A stretch of DNA of 64,000 nucleotides from Embiotoca jacksoni (lineage: Eukaryota > Chordata > Actinopteri > Embiotocidae), in NCBI GenBank assembly GCA_022577435.1, contig JAKOON010000011.1, positions 4,051,001-4,115,000 of the forward strand, in the 5' to 3' direction. Position 1 is the first letter of the stretch. Every line of letters begins with the position of its first letter. Made by a program: the position numbers and the translations under genes. The notes beneath the pieces are model-generated. The model was not told where the DNA came from. It made no database searches and saw only the letters and a list, made by a program, of their open reading frames with translations. Shown piece after piece: positions 36,257 to 47,711 of the stretch.

Positions 36257-36419
36257 GGTACGATGAACAAACACACTCTCACATTTGCACACACACAGGC
36301 ACTCAGTATGGCTGTGCTTAGTTTGGCAGCGCCTTCGTTACTGTGAAAGACCTCTTGTCTCTGGGCACCAGTGGAAATGACTGCCCTTTCATTAATCTCC
36401 CTGTCCACAGTGCAGACCT
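36254..36419. other. Unique sequence
   Basis: Flank of the CA arrays; nothing recognised. Confidence 0.4.
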
Positions 36420-36640
36420 CCCCTAATTACGGCCATTGTTTACCTTTGCGCTGGCACGCCCATTGAATTATTGATGGCTGCCCTGCCCCAGTCAATTTAA
36501 AGCCTTCTTCAATGGGCACACACTAGCCAATGCGCCGATCTCTGCCATCACATACCCCACGTCTCCTGAATGACACTTCACTGAATAATTATGCTAATAG
36601 CGATTTGTTTTCAGGACACTGTTCTGTAGGGCAGGCAACG
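36420..36640. promoter_or_regulatory. Candidate conserved non-coding element
   Basis: GC-balanced block with many factor-like words in close order: cctaattacgg, cattgtttacc (forkhead-like), gaattattgatgg, cagtcaattta, and 'gaataattatgctaatagcg'. No coding frame and no repeat family. The call is inference from motif density and should be tested by cross-species comparison. Confidence 0.3.
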
Positions 36641-37881
36641 GCAGGCCATCAGCGCACGCTTTGTTGCGTAGGTGCGTAGATGATATGATAAATCAGGATT
36701 TTATGTTATAAATGGATCATCAGGTGACTTCCAAACACTGTTTTAATGTTATATTTCACCACATTTCAGAAAACATAACTGCTAATAGTCCCGATTCTTC
36801 AAGGTTCATTCCGTAAATGTACTGAATAAACAAATGACCCTTGGAATTATTCAAATCAAATGGCCACCATTGACGATCATCATTACTGCTTATTGCATGA
36901 ATTCAAATGCTTCTGAAGCATAATACAAGTCGCATCCAATTTGCGAAACCTGCCTTCAGTGGCCCATTATAACCCTCTAATGGAATGCATATATAAAATC
37001 CCTCTATCTCTACAGCAAATAAAAAAGCAACTGAGACCAAACCAAATCCATGAATGATTACCCCCCAACAATAAGTAAATCTGCAGAACTAAAATTCAAT
37101 TTTCAGCAATCCCACAGTCCTAGTGCTAGACGCCATTCAAAGCTCATGAGGATTTGGACTTAAGGCGACTTAGAGGTGATTTATGCAGTAACCCAAATGG
37201 CTATGCTAGGGAGAGAATAAACGCCGGGGCCTTCAGAGAGAGAGAACCTGTCTCTGTGTCATGACTCACTTGTAGCTATGCTCCGCATGACAAGGTAGGG
37301 TGTTGACTTGTATTAGATTGCCAGGGATTGTTCTCCACTGGGTGTTTCCAGTGTGTACACCCCCTTGTGTCACACTGGTCGCGCCAACCCTCTCTTGATG
37401 CTGGCTCCAAGAGGATAAAAAGATCAATCTTAAATGTCAAACCCATTTGAGATTATCTGTGACATTGTTGTTTAGAACAGTTCCGCTTCAGTATTCCAAT
37501 CTATACAAGCGTCAGGTTCTGCAGTATATCTCAGTGGACATTACGGTTGTTTGTAATATGAACGGCAATATACTGTGTCAAAAACAACAATGCAGAAATA
37601 TACAGGGGATATTGCATTTGGGTCACTGTGTCTGGTGCATATGGTCAAAAGCAAAGGAAGTGACACGACAAAAAACATCTCATAGAGCTAGAATCCAAAA
37701 GAGACATTGGAACTGTATTTTGTTTTCATCCTCAACCACTTTAAACTACAGGTATACCTGTAATATTATTATGTTATATACATATTATAGAGTTGCCCTA
37801 ACTCTAACCTTAACCCCTAACCCACAGCTTGTGAAGCCATGAGTGTCTTCTGTTGGTTGGGAGGAGCTTTGTCGAGCATGC
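36641..37881. other. Unique sequence
   Basis: No recognised gene. A CCTAA-rich patch ('taaccttaacccctaaccca') lies near 37804-37825. A 131-codon frame at 37447-37842 shows no domain. Confidence 0.4.
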
Positions 37882-37923
37882 GGGGGCAGGTGTGTGTGTG
37901 TGGGGGGGAGGGGGGGGGGGGGG
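37882..37923 (+). repeat. G-rich tract, quadruplex-prone
   Basis: Runs of G5, G7 and G13 separated by a short GT array. It meets the usual G-quadruplex pattern (four runs of at least three G). Confidence 0.85.
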
Positions 37924-39543
37924 CTCAGTTATCTTGGCTTTGGCTCGGAGACTTCAAAGCAATAATACATCATCTAAAGTAAGATGCTGTCGACTTGCAT
38001 TTTCAGAAATGCAGGATAACTTTACCTATAGTAGTGGTGACAAGTGTAAAACCTGCAGCTTCAGTTATAACCATAAAAAAAAAATGTGTCATTTGAAGTC
38101 CAACACTAAATCGTTTTCCTTTAAGTCCATTTGAGGTAGATGATGAGATCCTTTAGGAAGTGCATTGTGGGATTGGTACCGCTGTCTCTTATGAAGAGTA
38201 ATGGGTGCTTTCCGAAATAAATCAATGCAACTGCTTTTGTTTTTTTCTGTATTCCCAAACATGAGTGATGAGCGTGAAAAAAAATAATTTTACGATTAAT
38301 ACTGAAAACCTTTTCATTGCAAAACAAAACTTAACAGCCGCAAAAACTGGAGTACACAGGCAGCCGTATCGCTCTCTCTCTTTCTCCTTTATTGTGTGAG
38401 CTCATGCACTCTGTGATGACATGCGTTTGTTCTATTGACTGTATGCAAAAGTGACAAATATCAAGAATATGTTTCCTGCCAGTTTGTTTTGTTAATGTCA
38501 TTTAAAAGTGATTCTTTAGAATAGAGTCATTGGGGCAAGACTACACAACCCGTCACCTTGCAGCAGCTGCCCGTTGCTTCTTTAACATCACGTAATGACT
38601 AATCAAAACTAGATTATTCTGTCAGTGTAAAATACATTTTTTTTAAATAAAATAAACCACTTGAATGTAACTCAATTGAGAAAATGTGCCTTCACTTGTG
38701 GAAAGCACACATCACCCAGACTCATGCATGGTCCTATGGTTTGTCCAATTAGGCTGTTGCCAGGTTACAAAGCTGCAAACAAAGCAGGAGGAGAGATGAG
38801 ATTTAAAATGATCTCATCTTCTTTAAGTTCTCCTTTTGAAATGACGGTTAAACACGGCAATGATTTTGAAATCAGGTATTGTTGGCTTGACAGAGGAGGA
38901 GGAGGGTATTAGTGCAAGGTGACCCTGCAAAGCGCACCACAGGGTTTCACCAGTGAAGGACTGTGCTCTTCAGGAAGCTGCCAAACTCACACGACAGGAG
39001 TCCAGGTTTTTTTGTTTTTGTTTTTTTTAACAACAGTAGGGGATAATTCCACAATTTCTGCCACCACAAGCATCAAGAGGAGCTGATCTGGTGGTTTGGC
39101 TACATTTGTAAAATTGTAAAATTCACAGTCTATAGAAGTCATAATGTTTAAATAGATATTTAGCATTCATGATAAATTTGCAACCTCTTTCTTTTTTATC
39201 TCTCCTTGAACATCAATGTGTGAAATTTATATTTACCCATTTATGTTTGCTTGAAGGGCTAATTGTGCCAGTATGTTTTTACATTAATGTTAATTTTATG
39301 TGACTCCTTCAAGATAATTCCCAATCATTCCTATCAGTGCGAATAGTAAAAATAATGAATTCATTACTTCATGATGCAATTTTTTATTTTATGTTTCTCA
39401 GGCGAACGCTAAAAATCAAACAGTAACTGAAGAATAATTGTAACAGAATGGTGGTCAAGTGAGGTGAAAGAAATTACAAAGACAACAAACACATTAGATG
39501 ATGTTGAAAACTCAGCATGGCAACTGTGGCGTTAAACCATCCA
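37924..39543. other. Unique sequence
   Basis: Nothing recognised apart from short T runs near 39008-39028. Confidence 0.45.
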
Positions 39544-39715
39544 TGATGTAACCATCCTGATGTTGCCTCTCGAAGACCCTCAGCGATATGACCATGATTG
39601 ACATTCTAAAAGTGACACTTTAATGCTACTTGAGAAACACATTGTGTCACGCTCACGTTATTATCTTTCCACTTCACTGCGCTCTCTGACTGAAATCTGC
39701 AACAGCCATCAACAT
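39544..39715 (+). repeat. Old direct duplication, left copy
   Basis: Shares ordered blocks with 39896-40072: gatgta, cctga, aagaccctc, agtgacactttaatgc, a gttatta block and a ctgaaat...cgtcatca-like end. The copies have diverged strongly. Confidence 0.55.
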
Positions 39716-39895
39716 ATGTATTTTGTACAAATGTTTGAATCCCCTTGAAGCAGCGCTGTGTTTGTTTATTCAGTTTATGTGTCATTTTCTTTGTTTTACC
39801 TTCAACGCTGTTTGATTCACAGGAGTTGTTGGGGTACAGGATGGTTCACTCGAAAACAATAACCTGTCAGTTGTGGTGTCGAGCCCCATCACGGG

Positions 39896-40072
39896 GATGT
39901 AGGAACTTTCCTGAAACGGTTTTGTATCAAGACCCTCTCTGTGATGTGGTGATTCACATTGTGCAAGTGACACTTTAATGCCACTAGACAAGCCTTTCCA
40001 TTTGCTGTCTTGTTATTATTCACCCCCTCTCCACCTCACCCTGTGGCTGATGTCTGAAATGGCCGTCATCAG
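39896..40072 (+). repeat. Old direct duplication, right copy
   Basis: Right partner of the copy at 39544, offset about 350 bases. The best shared word is agtgacactttaatgc followed by act. Confidence 0.55.
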
Positions 40073-40890
40073 TAGCCTGAGCTTTTACCTACTGTTCTCG
40101 CTGGACTGAGTGTTACAAAGCACATGTACAAACTAATGACAATGCTGTGAGAGGAACCACAAACATTCACCACAACCATTTCAACTCCTAGCGGTGGTAT
40201 TCTGGGAAGGATAGAGTAAAGCTTCTGTGATCAAACATTATTTTAATTGCATTATATATTCATGTCTGTATGTATGTGAGCCGCTATTATTTAAAATACT
40301 GCACATTGTTCAGGAAATTTCACAGAGGATCGTCCTTTGAGCAGGTTTCTCTCAGAGTGAGAGATAAGGTAGCTCATAATAAAGCAGTATATTTTCATAC
40401 TGGTGATCTTATGCCTTCTGAATTAAATTATGATCACAAAGAAAGTACCAGAGGAAATGAGAAAAAAGGAAATAATTACATTTTGTAATGAATGTTTATA
40501 ATGCAACAAAATGCCTGTGTGAAACCCAGTTGATGTAGTTAATAAGGAGTCTCCCTACCTTTTTTTGTGTTTATACTTTTGCAGGGTGTTTTCAGTAAGA
40601 GTGAAGAGTGTAGTAAGTAAGCAAACCTTTCATGTAGCAGACAGTTTCTAATTTGAGTCAGTGATAAAAACACCAGAAACATGTCATGGTACCTTAAAAT
40701 ACAAAGCTTAATGTAAGTATTGACTTGTATTGTGATTTTTCTGGTAATAATGATAATGTCAGGATTCCTGTCTGCTCCTAGTGTGTTTCCCTCTGTTTTG
40801 TCCCCGATCGCCTCCCCTCATGTTTTCTGTCATTCCCCTGTCTGTTTGTTATTGTTTTCCCATGTGTTCTGTGTCCTCCTCTCCCCTTTC
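40073..40890. other. Unique sequence ending in a pyrimidine-rich tract
   Basis: From about 40755 to 40890 the plus strand is C/T-rich and resembles LTR U5-type DNA, but no border could be set. The LTR at 40891 begins right after it. Confidence 0.35.
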
Positions 40891-41535
40891 TGTTATGAGG
40901 TGAGGTGTTTCTGGACACAAACGCAGGCACACAGACTCAGGTGACAGGCAGGATATAGTTCAAAAACAGTCTTTATTGTTCAACACAGGGCGGTACCTAA
41001 AGTCAATGTCTGATTCCGAGTCAGGAGGGAAACTCCACCAACTCTCACTGGGGGCCAGGCTGTGCTGGGGGAATCCCGAGGTCCTCCACAGCAAGTGACA
41101 AGAGACTCTGGTACTGGAGTGACCAGGCAGCTCTGACTGGTGGCTCTGCAGCACCTGGTACTCTCAGGTGGTCTCCCATCCAAGTACTATCCAGGCCCAA
41201 CCCTGCTTAGCTTTGACAATCAGCCGAGATTGGGAGCACTGACTGATTGCATGGACTGTAAGCAGAAATAGGGTACCGGTACTGGGAGCGGGAGCAGTAC
41301 CGGAACAGGAACCAGAACCGACGGACAGTGACTGGCAATGACTGGCATTATCTAGCAGTATGGACCGACACTAGATGACTGCAGGGGCAGGGTCCATATA
41401 GTCCGGGGAGGTGATCAGGGAAATGAGCCACTGCTACAAAACCAGAGACCAGGGGCGTAGCAGGACAGGCAGACCGGTGACCTATATATATATATATATA
41501 GACTGTGAGAAGTGCACAGCCTGAATGCTGCATCA
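40891..41535 (-). mobile_element. Gypsy-type LTR, minus strand, carrying a 5S-like insert
   Basis: The left edge is tgttatgagg, as in the 11523 LTR. On the minus strand AATAAA lies at 40972-40977 and a TATA-like 'actatatgg' near 41395-41403. A block 'gctgggggaatcccgaggtc' followed by ctccacagcaagtgac is shared with the 11.8 kb LTR, which carries it in multiple copies. The right edge may be 'gcatca' at 41535: the flanks ctttc (41... left side 40886-40890) and cttta (41536-41540) would then be a 5-bp target duplication with one mismatch. A short (TA)n array lies at 41481-41500. Internal retroviral genes are absent, so it is a solo LTR. Confidence 0.6.
41144..41263 (-). pseudogene. 5S rRNA-like sequence, 120 bases
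   Basis: On the minus strand the sequence begins gcttacagtcc, has 'aagctaagcagggttgggcc' (internal control box A region) and 'ggatgggagaccacctgaga' (box C region), and ends near gtaccaggtgctgcag. That is the full 120-base length of vertebrate 5S rRNA. The 3' two thirds are well kept; the first 45 bases are strongly changed, breaking helices I and II. No T-run terminator follows. It lies inside the LTR on the same strand, so it is a 5S pseudogene or a 5S-derived SINE head that was captured, not a working gene. Confidence 0.88.
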
Positions 41536-41852
41536 CTTTAGCTTGAGCTTTGGCTTTCCACAGCAGAACCTCTCAGCTCTAATTCCAACTGAGACAGGTG
41601 AGAATGCAGCATGCATGAAAAATTGTGGTGGTAATCTAAAACCATGTACCATTACGCTCCCTTAAACAGCTTGTCAGTGAGGGTGCTGGACAGGAGAGAT
41701 ATGTCAATTTGTAAAACAACTACCTTCTGTTGGGCATAATGATTATGAAAATTAATTCTTGTCAAGAACGTCTGCGAGCCTGTCTGTCTTTTTGTCTGTC
41801 ACAGCACTCTTGTTATTGCAGCATCATGTGTGCACATTTTGGTTCAGGTTTT
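41536..41852. other. Unique sequence
   Basis: Nothing recognised. Confidence 0.4.
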
Positions 41853-42460
41853 ATCAATTGTTTAAGTCTTTCAAGGGAAAACACTTCATGAGAGTAGTGT
41901 CAAGTGACACTTGTGACCTTAACAACTATCAGCTTATATCTAAAATGCCCTGTTTGTTTGAAAACACTCCAATCACTCGTCAACTTTTTAATTCAGCCTC
42001 ATCCGGCTTCCTTTTAGACCTAGACATAGGACAATGACTGCATAAACTACTGACAGTTAACATTGTTAACTCGTTTGGTCAAAAACAGCATTATGCTGCC
42101 CTGTATAGAGCTCTTCAAGGCTTTTAATACTATTGATTGTAACATTTTGTTGTTATGCTGCTGTGAGGTTAGGGCTACTATGTTTAGAGAGGGGGTTGGA
42201 TGGATGGTGAGAGTACAAATCATATTTTTTTTAAATCAAAAATGTATTTATACTCTATAAATAAATAACATTTTTCAAATGAATAGTGCAATGTTTATTT
42301 CTACACAGATGATACCATCTTGTACGCCATCTGCCGAACTGAAAATCCATCCCTTTCCTGCCTTTGATAACCTCCTGACCTCCGGTTAATTTAAACTGCA
42401 AGTGTTTTACAAGAGCACAAAGCTTTGATGTTCACACTCTGATGTGTGCTCTCAGTGGAA
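41853..42460 (+). pseudogene. Decayed LINE reverse transcriptase
   Basis: Three blocks of a non-LTR reverse transcriptase occur in order on the plus strand: 'DLNNYQLISKMPCLFENT' (about 41915-41970), the first palm motif region 'IELFKAFNTIDCNILL' (about 42106-42152), and the catalytic motif 'FYTDDTILYA' (about 42297-42328), where the usual residue before the two aspartates is altered. Intervening stretches carry frameshifts and stops, and the motif between the last two is lost to AT-rich sequence. Word choice fits an L2-like LINE and differs from the fragments at 4.7 and 5.2 kb. No endonuclease or 3' tail is attached. Confidence 0.75.
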
Positions 42461-42861
42461 ATCTAACAGCACGTAGTACAACAGCAGTGAATGCTCTATG
42501 TCTGCATTGGAGGCGTTCAGGTACATTGTTGGGCTCTGAGCATTTCCAAAAATACAGGTGATCTGCACTCAATACACATTGACTGTTGTTACGTGCGGAC
42601 AACATAGAAAAATGGACTTGAAGCCTAAAGACATGTGGCTATGCCCATATAGCACTTGTGACACAGAAGCCATTGAGCTGGTTTTGTTACACAGCTGTAT
42701 TGTCAATTGTCTATTGTTCCATCAGATGTGCGCCAAGTGGAAGACTCAAAAATGCTTCTAAAATGTTTTCTGCTTAGACACAGGATCATGGTTACCGCAT
42801 AGCACCACTAGTCAAGTAAATGTATAGCATCAAACAGAAAAGACCTACTGTTTATCAACCC
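42461..42861. other. Unique sequence
   Basis: Nothing recognised; a possible continuation of the LINE fossil at its left edge. Confidence 0.4.
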
Positions 42862-43521
42862 AGTTGACCTAACTTAAGTAACATTAATGATTGTCAACCA
42901 AGGTTACCATCTTCTTCTTTCTTTCAGTAGATTAATTCTATTTGTACTCTTTGAAATGGCCTCACAATATCCATCACACTGAATATCACTAGATGATGAA
43001 TATAGCTATGTTGTCAGCAACATAGTACATTATGAATCACTAGCAGTAAAACTCACAAAATACACACTGTGTAAAATGTCAATGCAATTGGTGAAATTGA
43101 AAAGACTGGAAAAAATACCAACAATTGCTCAAGGTCATCATAATTACAGCACTTTTAAGCTACAGAGTATCCTCTGTATGGTTATATACCACTACTGAGT
43201 TTTGCCAATTCCCTTTATTTTGTGAAATATAATTGGTAACAACTAGCACTGATTCTAGTGCAGGAAGCCCTCCATTTATGTACATCTACTGTAGATAAGA
43301 GGGTAGGTTGAATGCTTTGTGTACCACAGGATTCCCGGGACTAAGGTTGGAGTGCCCGCTGTGGTTTGGTGAGAAAATATCACATTTTTAGAAACATGTT
43401 CATATTTTTTCAAAAGTACAATGTCTTGATCTTTCTGAAACCATAAAGTTGTAATTCTGTATATTTCCATCAAATTAAATCCAGATTTTCATAGTCATGC
43501 CAGCACCAAATTCGATTTGTG

Positions 43522-43522
<1 letters not shown>

Positions 43523-43604
<82 letters not shown>
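43523..43604 (+). repeat. (CA)41 microsatellite
   Basis: Uninterrupted CA array of 82 bases within repeat block B. Confidence 0.98.
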
Positions 43605-43606
<2 letters not shown>

Positions 43607-43774
43607 CAAATGAAACACTTCGATTTTCTCACCCTTAACCACCACAATTATGTGCCTAACCTTCACCCTAAAACCATGTTTTAATCCACAAAAAGCCCTT
43701 TGAAGGTGTGGAAAAGTGAGGACCAGCCAACATGTCCTCACTTTGTCAAAACATCCTCACTTCAATAGTTGTAC

Positions 43775-43778
<4 letters not shown>

Positions 43779-43837
<59 letters not shown>
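43779..43837 (+). repeat. (AC)n microsatellite, 59 bases
   Basis: Second array in block B, preceded by gttgtacaagta. The inverted partner has its array at the same junction. Confidence 0.97.
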
Positions 43838-43838
<1 letters not shown>

Positions 43839-43974
43839 CTGTATGGTTATGGTTATCTTGCGGACTTCTATTGACATCATGCATTCCCTAACTCCTCACC
43901 CTAATCCTCACCTAAACCCAATATTGACCTTAAAACTATAAACCAAGTCTAAACCCTCAGAAGGGAACTGTCAT

Positions 43975-44300
43975 TGACTCTATATTAAAGTGGATATAGT
44001 TTCTGGGTATGAAAAATGAGGCCAATTTTATCAAAGTTATCATAGTTTTGCTAGCTAAGTCACTCCTCTTTATTGTTTTTGTTCTAGTGGTCTGTCTGAA
44101 AATAATCCCATCATTAATCAGAAAATAAGATTAAAAAAAAACATGTTTTTGTGGTTGTGTCAGTTTGATTGACAGGCCTGTGCTGCAGTTAGATTCTCAC
44201 TATCCGTATGTGGGACGTAGTATCGTCAGGTTTCCAAACAGATTGAGTCAGATCCAATGCCGGCTCCTCCAAATACGGTCACATGCGGCTCCAAACAGCA
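43975..44300 (+). repeat. Dispersed repeat family A, copy 2 (partial)
   Basis: Matches the 1772-2451 copy from its 'actctatattaaagtggat' start through 'tttgattgacaggcctgtgc' to 'ccaaatacggtcacatgcgg'. It stops at about 44300, before the CCAAT/CRE block, where an alternating purine-pyrimidine stretch begins. Confidence 0.8.
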
Positions 44301-46019
44301 CGCACATACGCATGCGCGCAAGCACACACACTGTTCAAATTACAGAAATGTTGTATCTATCTTTGCTCTGCTTCTGCAGCATGTATGACTATTCCCCGGG
44401 ACAGCAACAGGAATTATAGTCATATGAAAGAAAAGTTCAATGACCTTTTCCAGATTATGTCGTGGATAAAAAAAAAAAAAAAAAGACAAAGTCGAGGAAT
44501 ATTTCACTGTTGGAAGAAACCTTATGGGACAACATCAAAGATTACACTTACATTATTTGATACAGGCTTTATCTCTTCAGACAGATACATGTGCTGAATC
44601 AATTAAACAGGGTTGGTGGTTCTCCAAACAAAAAAAAGGATTTGGTTTCATATAGTTACAAAACTGTGTGACAGCTATTACTTTTGAACTGAGGTGCAGT
44701 TCCTCAGCCTGCTGGAGCCTTGAGGTTTTAAAGGCACACATAACCATGTTGTCAGCATAATAATGAAAATGTATAGCATGTTAGTGGAAGTCCAAGTTCA
44801 AGCATGTACACTGGAAATAAAGAAAGGTCTGAAACCGAACCTTTCAGGCAGGATTCAATGTAAAGGTCCCTGGAGTAATGGTGACAGAGGACTTTTTTTT
44901 CTTTTAAGATAACTGTGTGACTGTCTTTAAATCCAACTTTTCAATCCTTTCTTAGAGCAGAGCAGACAGTATTTTTGAAACTAACTGCACCTGTGAACAG
45001 ACTGGTATAAGAAAGATGGTAGGCGGAGATGAGAAATCCAGACGAGATCCAGATCAGAAAATGGACTTTGGACAGATAAATTACTGTCAGATTGTTTTTT
45101 GTACCGAGTACACAAAAGAGAAAACAGGTTCTCTTCTCCGTTGTGTCAAAAAAAAAAAAAGACATTTAAATCTAATGAAATAATAACCTGAGGAAATATT
45201 TGTTTTTCCTCTTTTTAGTTACTTTTTAGTATTTTCTCTTGGCTTTTGTAATTTTGTCATGAAACAGAATATTGTGCTGTGATAATTATTTCATTTTATC
45301 CAAGATCTCTCAGTTTTCCACCATTTCTATCAAACAAACCGAACATTATTAACTGGCTTAAAGAAAGGCGCACAATTATTTATTCTACAAATAGTTAATT
45401 TAGGTCATTATATCTGGGGAAGGATGCATTGAAAAGAAGAGACAAGTGCATAATAAGACAATGCGCTTATTGTTTTGATGATCTCTTGGTATAGATATAT
45501 TGGGAGCTTCATGATATGTGGTATGGTAGACTTCTTAAACAATATATATAATAGATATAGACATAATGTGCAGTAAAACCTTCCCTTATTCACATTAAAC
45601 CATTAATTGGGGATCAGTTCAGCAGCCTCTCTCCTATCTCCTTAACACCCTCCCATTTGTCATGTTTTTCATGTGATAACAAAAGAATTAAGAAAAAACC
45701 TGAAGGAGTCTATGGTTCTAAAAGGTGTTTAAGTGTAAACTTAAAAAATGTAGAGATACATGCTGTATCATCATGTGAGATGTATGTCTAACCCATAGAA
45801 TTTATCTAAAGATGGATGACGTATTTCTGCTTCCTCCCGCTGTGCATGTCATTGTCATGACCCAATTCGTTCCGGAAACCTGATTTGTTCTAGGCATGTT
45901 TTTTCTTATTCGAAGGATGGCAGAAGTATGACCCTGTTATTTCTACCATAACTTTACCCAATAATGCAGGAACACGCATGCTTGCTCGAAACCAGGTTTT
46001 CCAGGTCAGAATCAGGTAA
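44301..46019. other. Unique sequence
   Basis: Nothing recognised apart from A17 at 44468-44484 and an alternating CA/CG/TA patch at about 44297-44332. Confidence 0.4.
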
Positions 46020-46450
46020 TGCCAGTGGTCATAAACTGTATATAAAGATGGACGACATGATAGCCAGTCCCAATTAAATTGATCGCCCCCCCCCCCCTGG
46101 CGGCTGGTCGCAGTATAGGTCATAAACCCCTCCATGACGTAGGCCAAACAAAAAAAATTCAAAGTTCACATCCAAAAAAACTTTTCCCTTATCAGTTTCT
46201 GTCATATTAAGTACTTCTTAACACAATGTTTGTTCAAGAGTTATTTTTTTCTGATAAGCTTGATTTTAAATTGTTATTTCATACTATATAAAAACAATGT
46301 GATGTAAAAAGTGACAGCTATTCAGTGATATAGTTGTGGAGACACAGGTGTATGGGCAGGACTTCAATACCGCTGGCCTATCCACTAGACAGACTTTGGG
46401 TCTAAATATTGTCACCAGCACAAGATGGCAGTGCCATTATTCTGTTTTTT
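46020..46450 (+). repeat. Dispersed repeat family A2 ('actgtatataaagatggacg')
   Basis: Starts 'ataaactgtatataaagatg', then a C13 run, 'tggcggctggtcgcagtata', 'ggtcataaacccctccatg', and ends near 'cacaagatggcagtgcc'. The start is like that of family A but the body differs. I know the word order from many fish sequences. No coding capacity. Confidence 0.65.
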
Positions 46451-47711
46451 TTTTTGCTTCACTTTTGTACTGTGAGTGCCCCATCTGTACTGTCAAAGCT
46501 GCTTTTAAAGATCTAAAGAGTAGATACAAGATGCACAGAGCTAGTTTGTGCTACGAATGTGCAAAGATGACGATGCATATACCTTCAAGGCATCCACCTC
46601 TGCGTCAGGATTTAATATATTGTACATTTGTCAGACAAGCATAGATCTGATTTGCACATTAATGAACTGACCCCAGCAACAGCATCACTTTCTTGTTGAC
46701 AAGGGGATTTAGCACAATCCCAGACTGTCAGCCTTATAGTGGCAACAAATATTTTATTTTCAGTATCACCAGGGCAGCCGGTCTCCTTTGAATCATGTAC
46801 TGATTATTGCACTAGCATTAAAGACATGGAGATAAGTTTGACAAAAATACTGAAGCGCTCCTTTAAGATGTTAAAGTGCAATGAGGGCTCGGAAAAAGAA
46901 AAAAAAACAGAACGATGCCAGACGATGTTTCTTCAAAATAAGCTGCAGAAATAAGCCGTTCTCACATGCTTAATCTCTTTCTGACATTTCTGCAATAACG
47001 AATTCATAATACTGGATGACACTTGGAGTTTATCAGCCTTGCATTTATTTTCAGCTCTTTAACATTCTCTATTGCCAGCCCATGTGGGATCATCTGGCTT
47101 TGGGAAGGATGCGTTTCTTGATTTATTATAATTGTTTTGATTCCAGAGTGGAGCTCCAAAAGCGATAGTTAAATGAACAACAAACTCCTAAAAGTTAGAT
47201 TTGGAAGTTGTTAGACAGAAAGATGGAGAAAGGTAGAAAGCAATAGCAGACAATACAACCATCAGTCAGGTTTATGAATACTGTACACTTTAAACAATAA
47301 TTAATAAAAAAAAAAAGCTCAATCAGATTTTGAAATCAGTCAAATTGCCGCAAGACAGGCAGCAGGGATTTCTGTTAAAAGTCTCCTTCTATTAAAATAT
47401 TATCAGATTTTGGTATAATCAGAGCCAGTTGCGCAGACAAATCATGAATTATTTCATGATATGGCTGTGGGAGTTTATCTAACAAGACACAAAGCAGAGC
47501 AGCTTGATCATATTAATAAGGATGCTCGGTGGCTCAAGTCAAGAGTAATTATGAAATGATGTGAAAGCATCTCCCATTAGTTTTGTGCATAGCTGCTACA
47601 CCACAAGGCAGCAGAAGATGATTGGTGAAATTATTATTTTTTTCAGAAACTTTGAATTGGAGTCTTCAATTGATGGATGAGTCTTTTTAAAAACCAAATT
47701 ACTCCAATGAG
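46451..47711. promoter_or_regulatory. Unique DNA with candidate conserved non-coding patches
   Basis: No gene recognised. The patch at about 47430-47640 is dense in homeodomain/POU-like words (catgaattatttcatga, tattaataagg, gagtaattatgaaatg) and lacks repeats. A similar but weaker patch is at 46990-47110. Function is inference. Confidence 0.25.

Larger units (their letters stand above)
42862..43970 (+). repeat. Repeat block B, copy 1 (inverted partner at 61.9-62.8 kb)
   Basis: From about 42862 to 43840 the sequence aligns end to end with the reverse complement of 61885-62818. Shared words include 'agagtatcctctgtatggtt', 'agccctccatttatgtac', 'ctgtggtttgg' and 'ccaacatgtcctcactttgt'. It contains two CA arrays, and after the second one a further degenerate 'gacatcatgcattcccta' unit. 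Such 'tgtcctcac' units next to CA arrays are frequent in fish. No coding capacity or terminal inverted repeat was seen, so class is open; it may be a non-autonomous DNA element or a segment of one. Confidence 0.85.

Noticed and set aside
35878..36408. Long open frames of alternating Thr/His and Cys/Val
   Set aside because: They only read through CA/TG dinucleotide arrays.
40755..40890. Second LTR-like pyrimidine tract directly left of the 40.9 kb LTR
   Set aside because: No boundary, TATA or polyadenylation signal could be assigned.
41144..41263. Functional 5S rRNA gene
   Set aside because: First third is heavily mutated and no T-run terminator follows.
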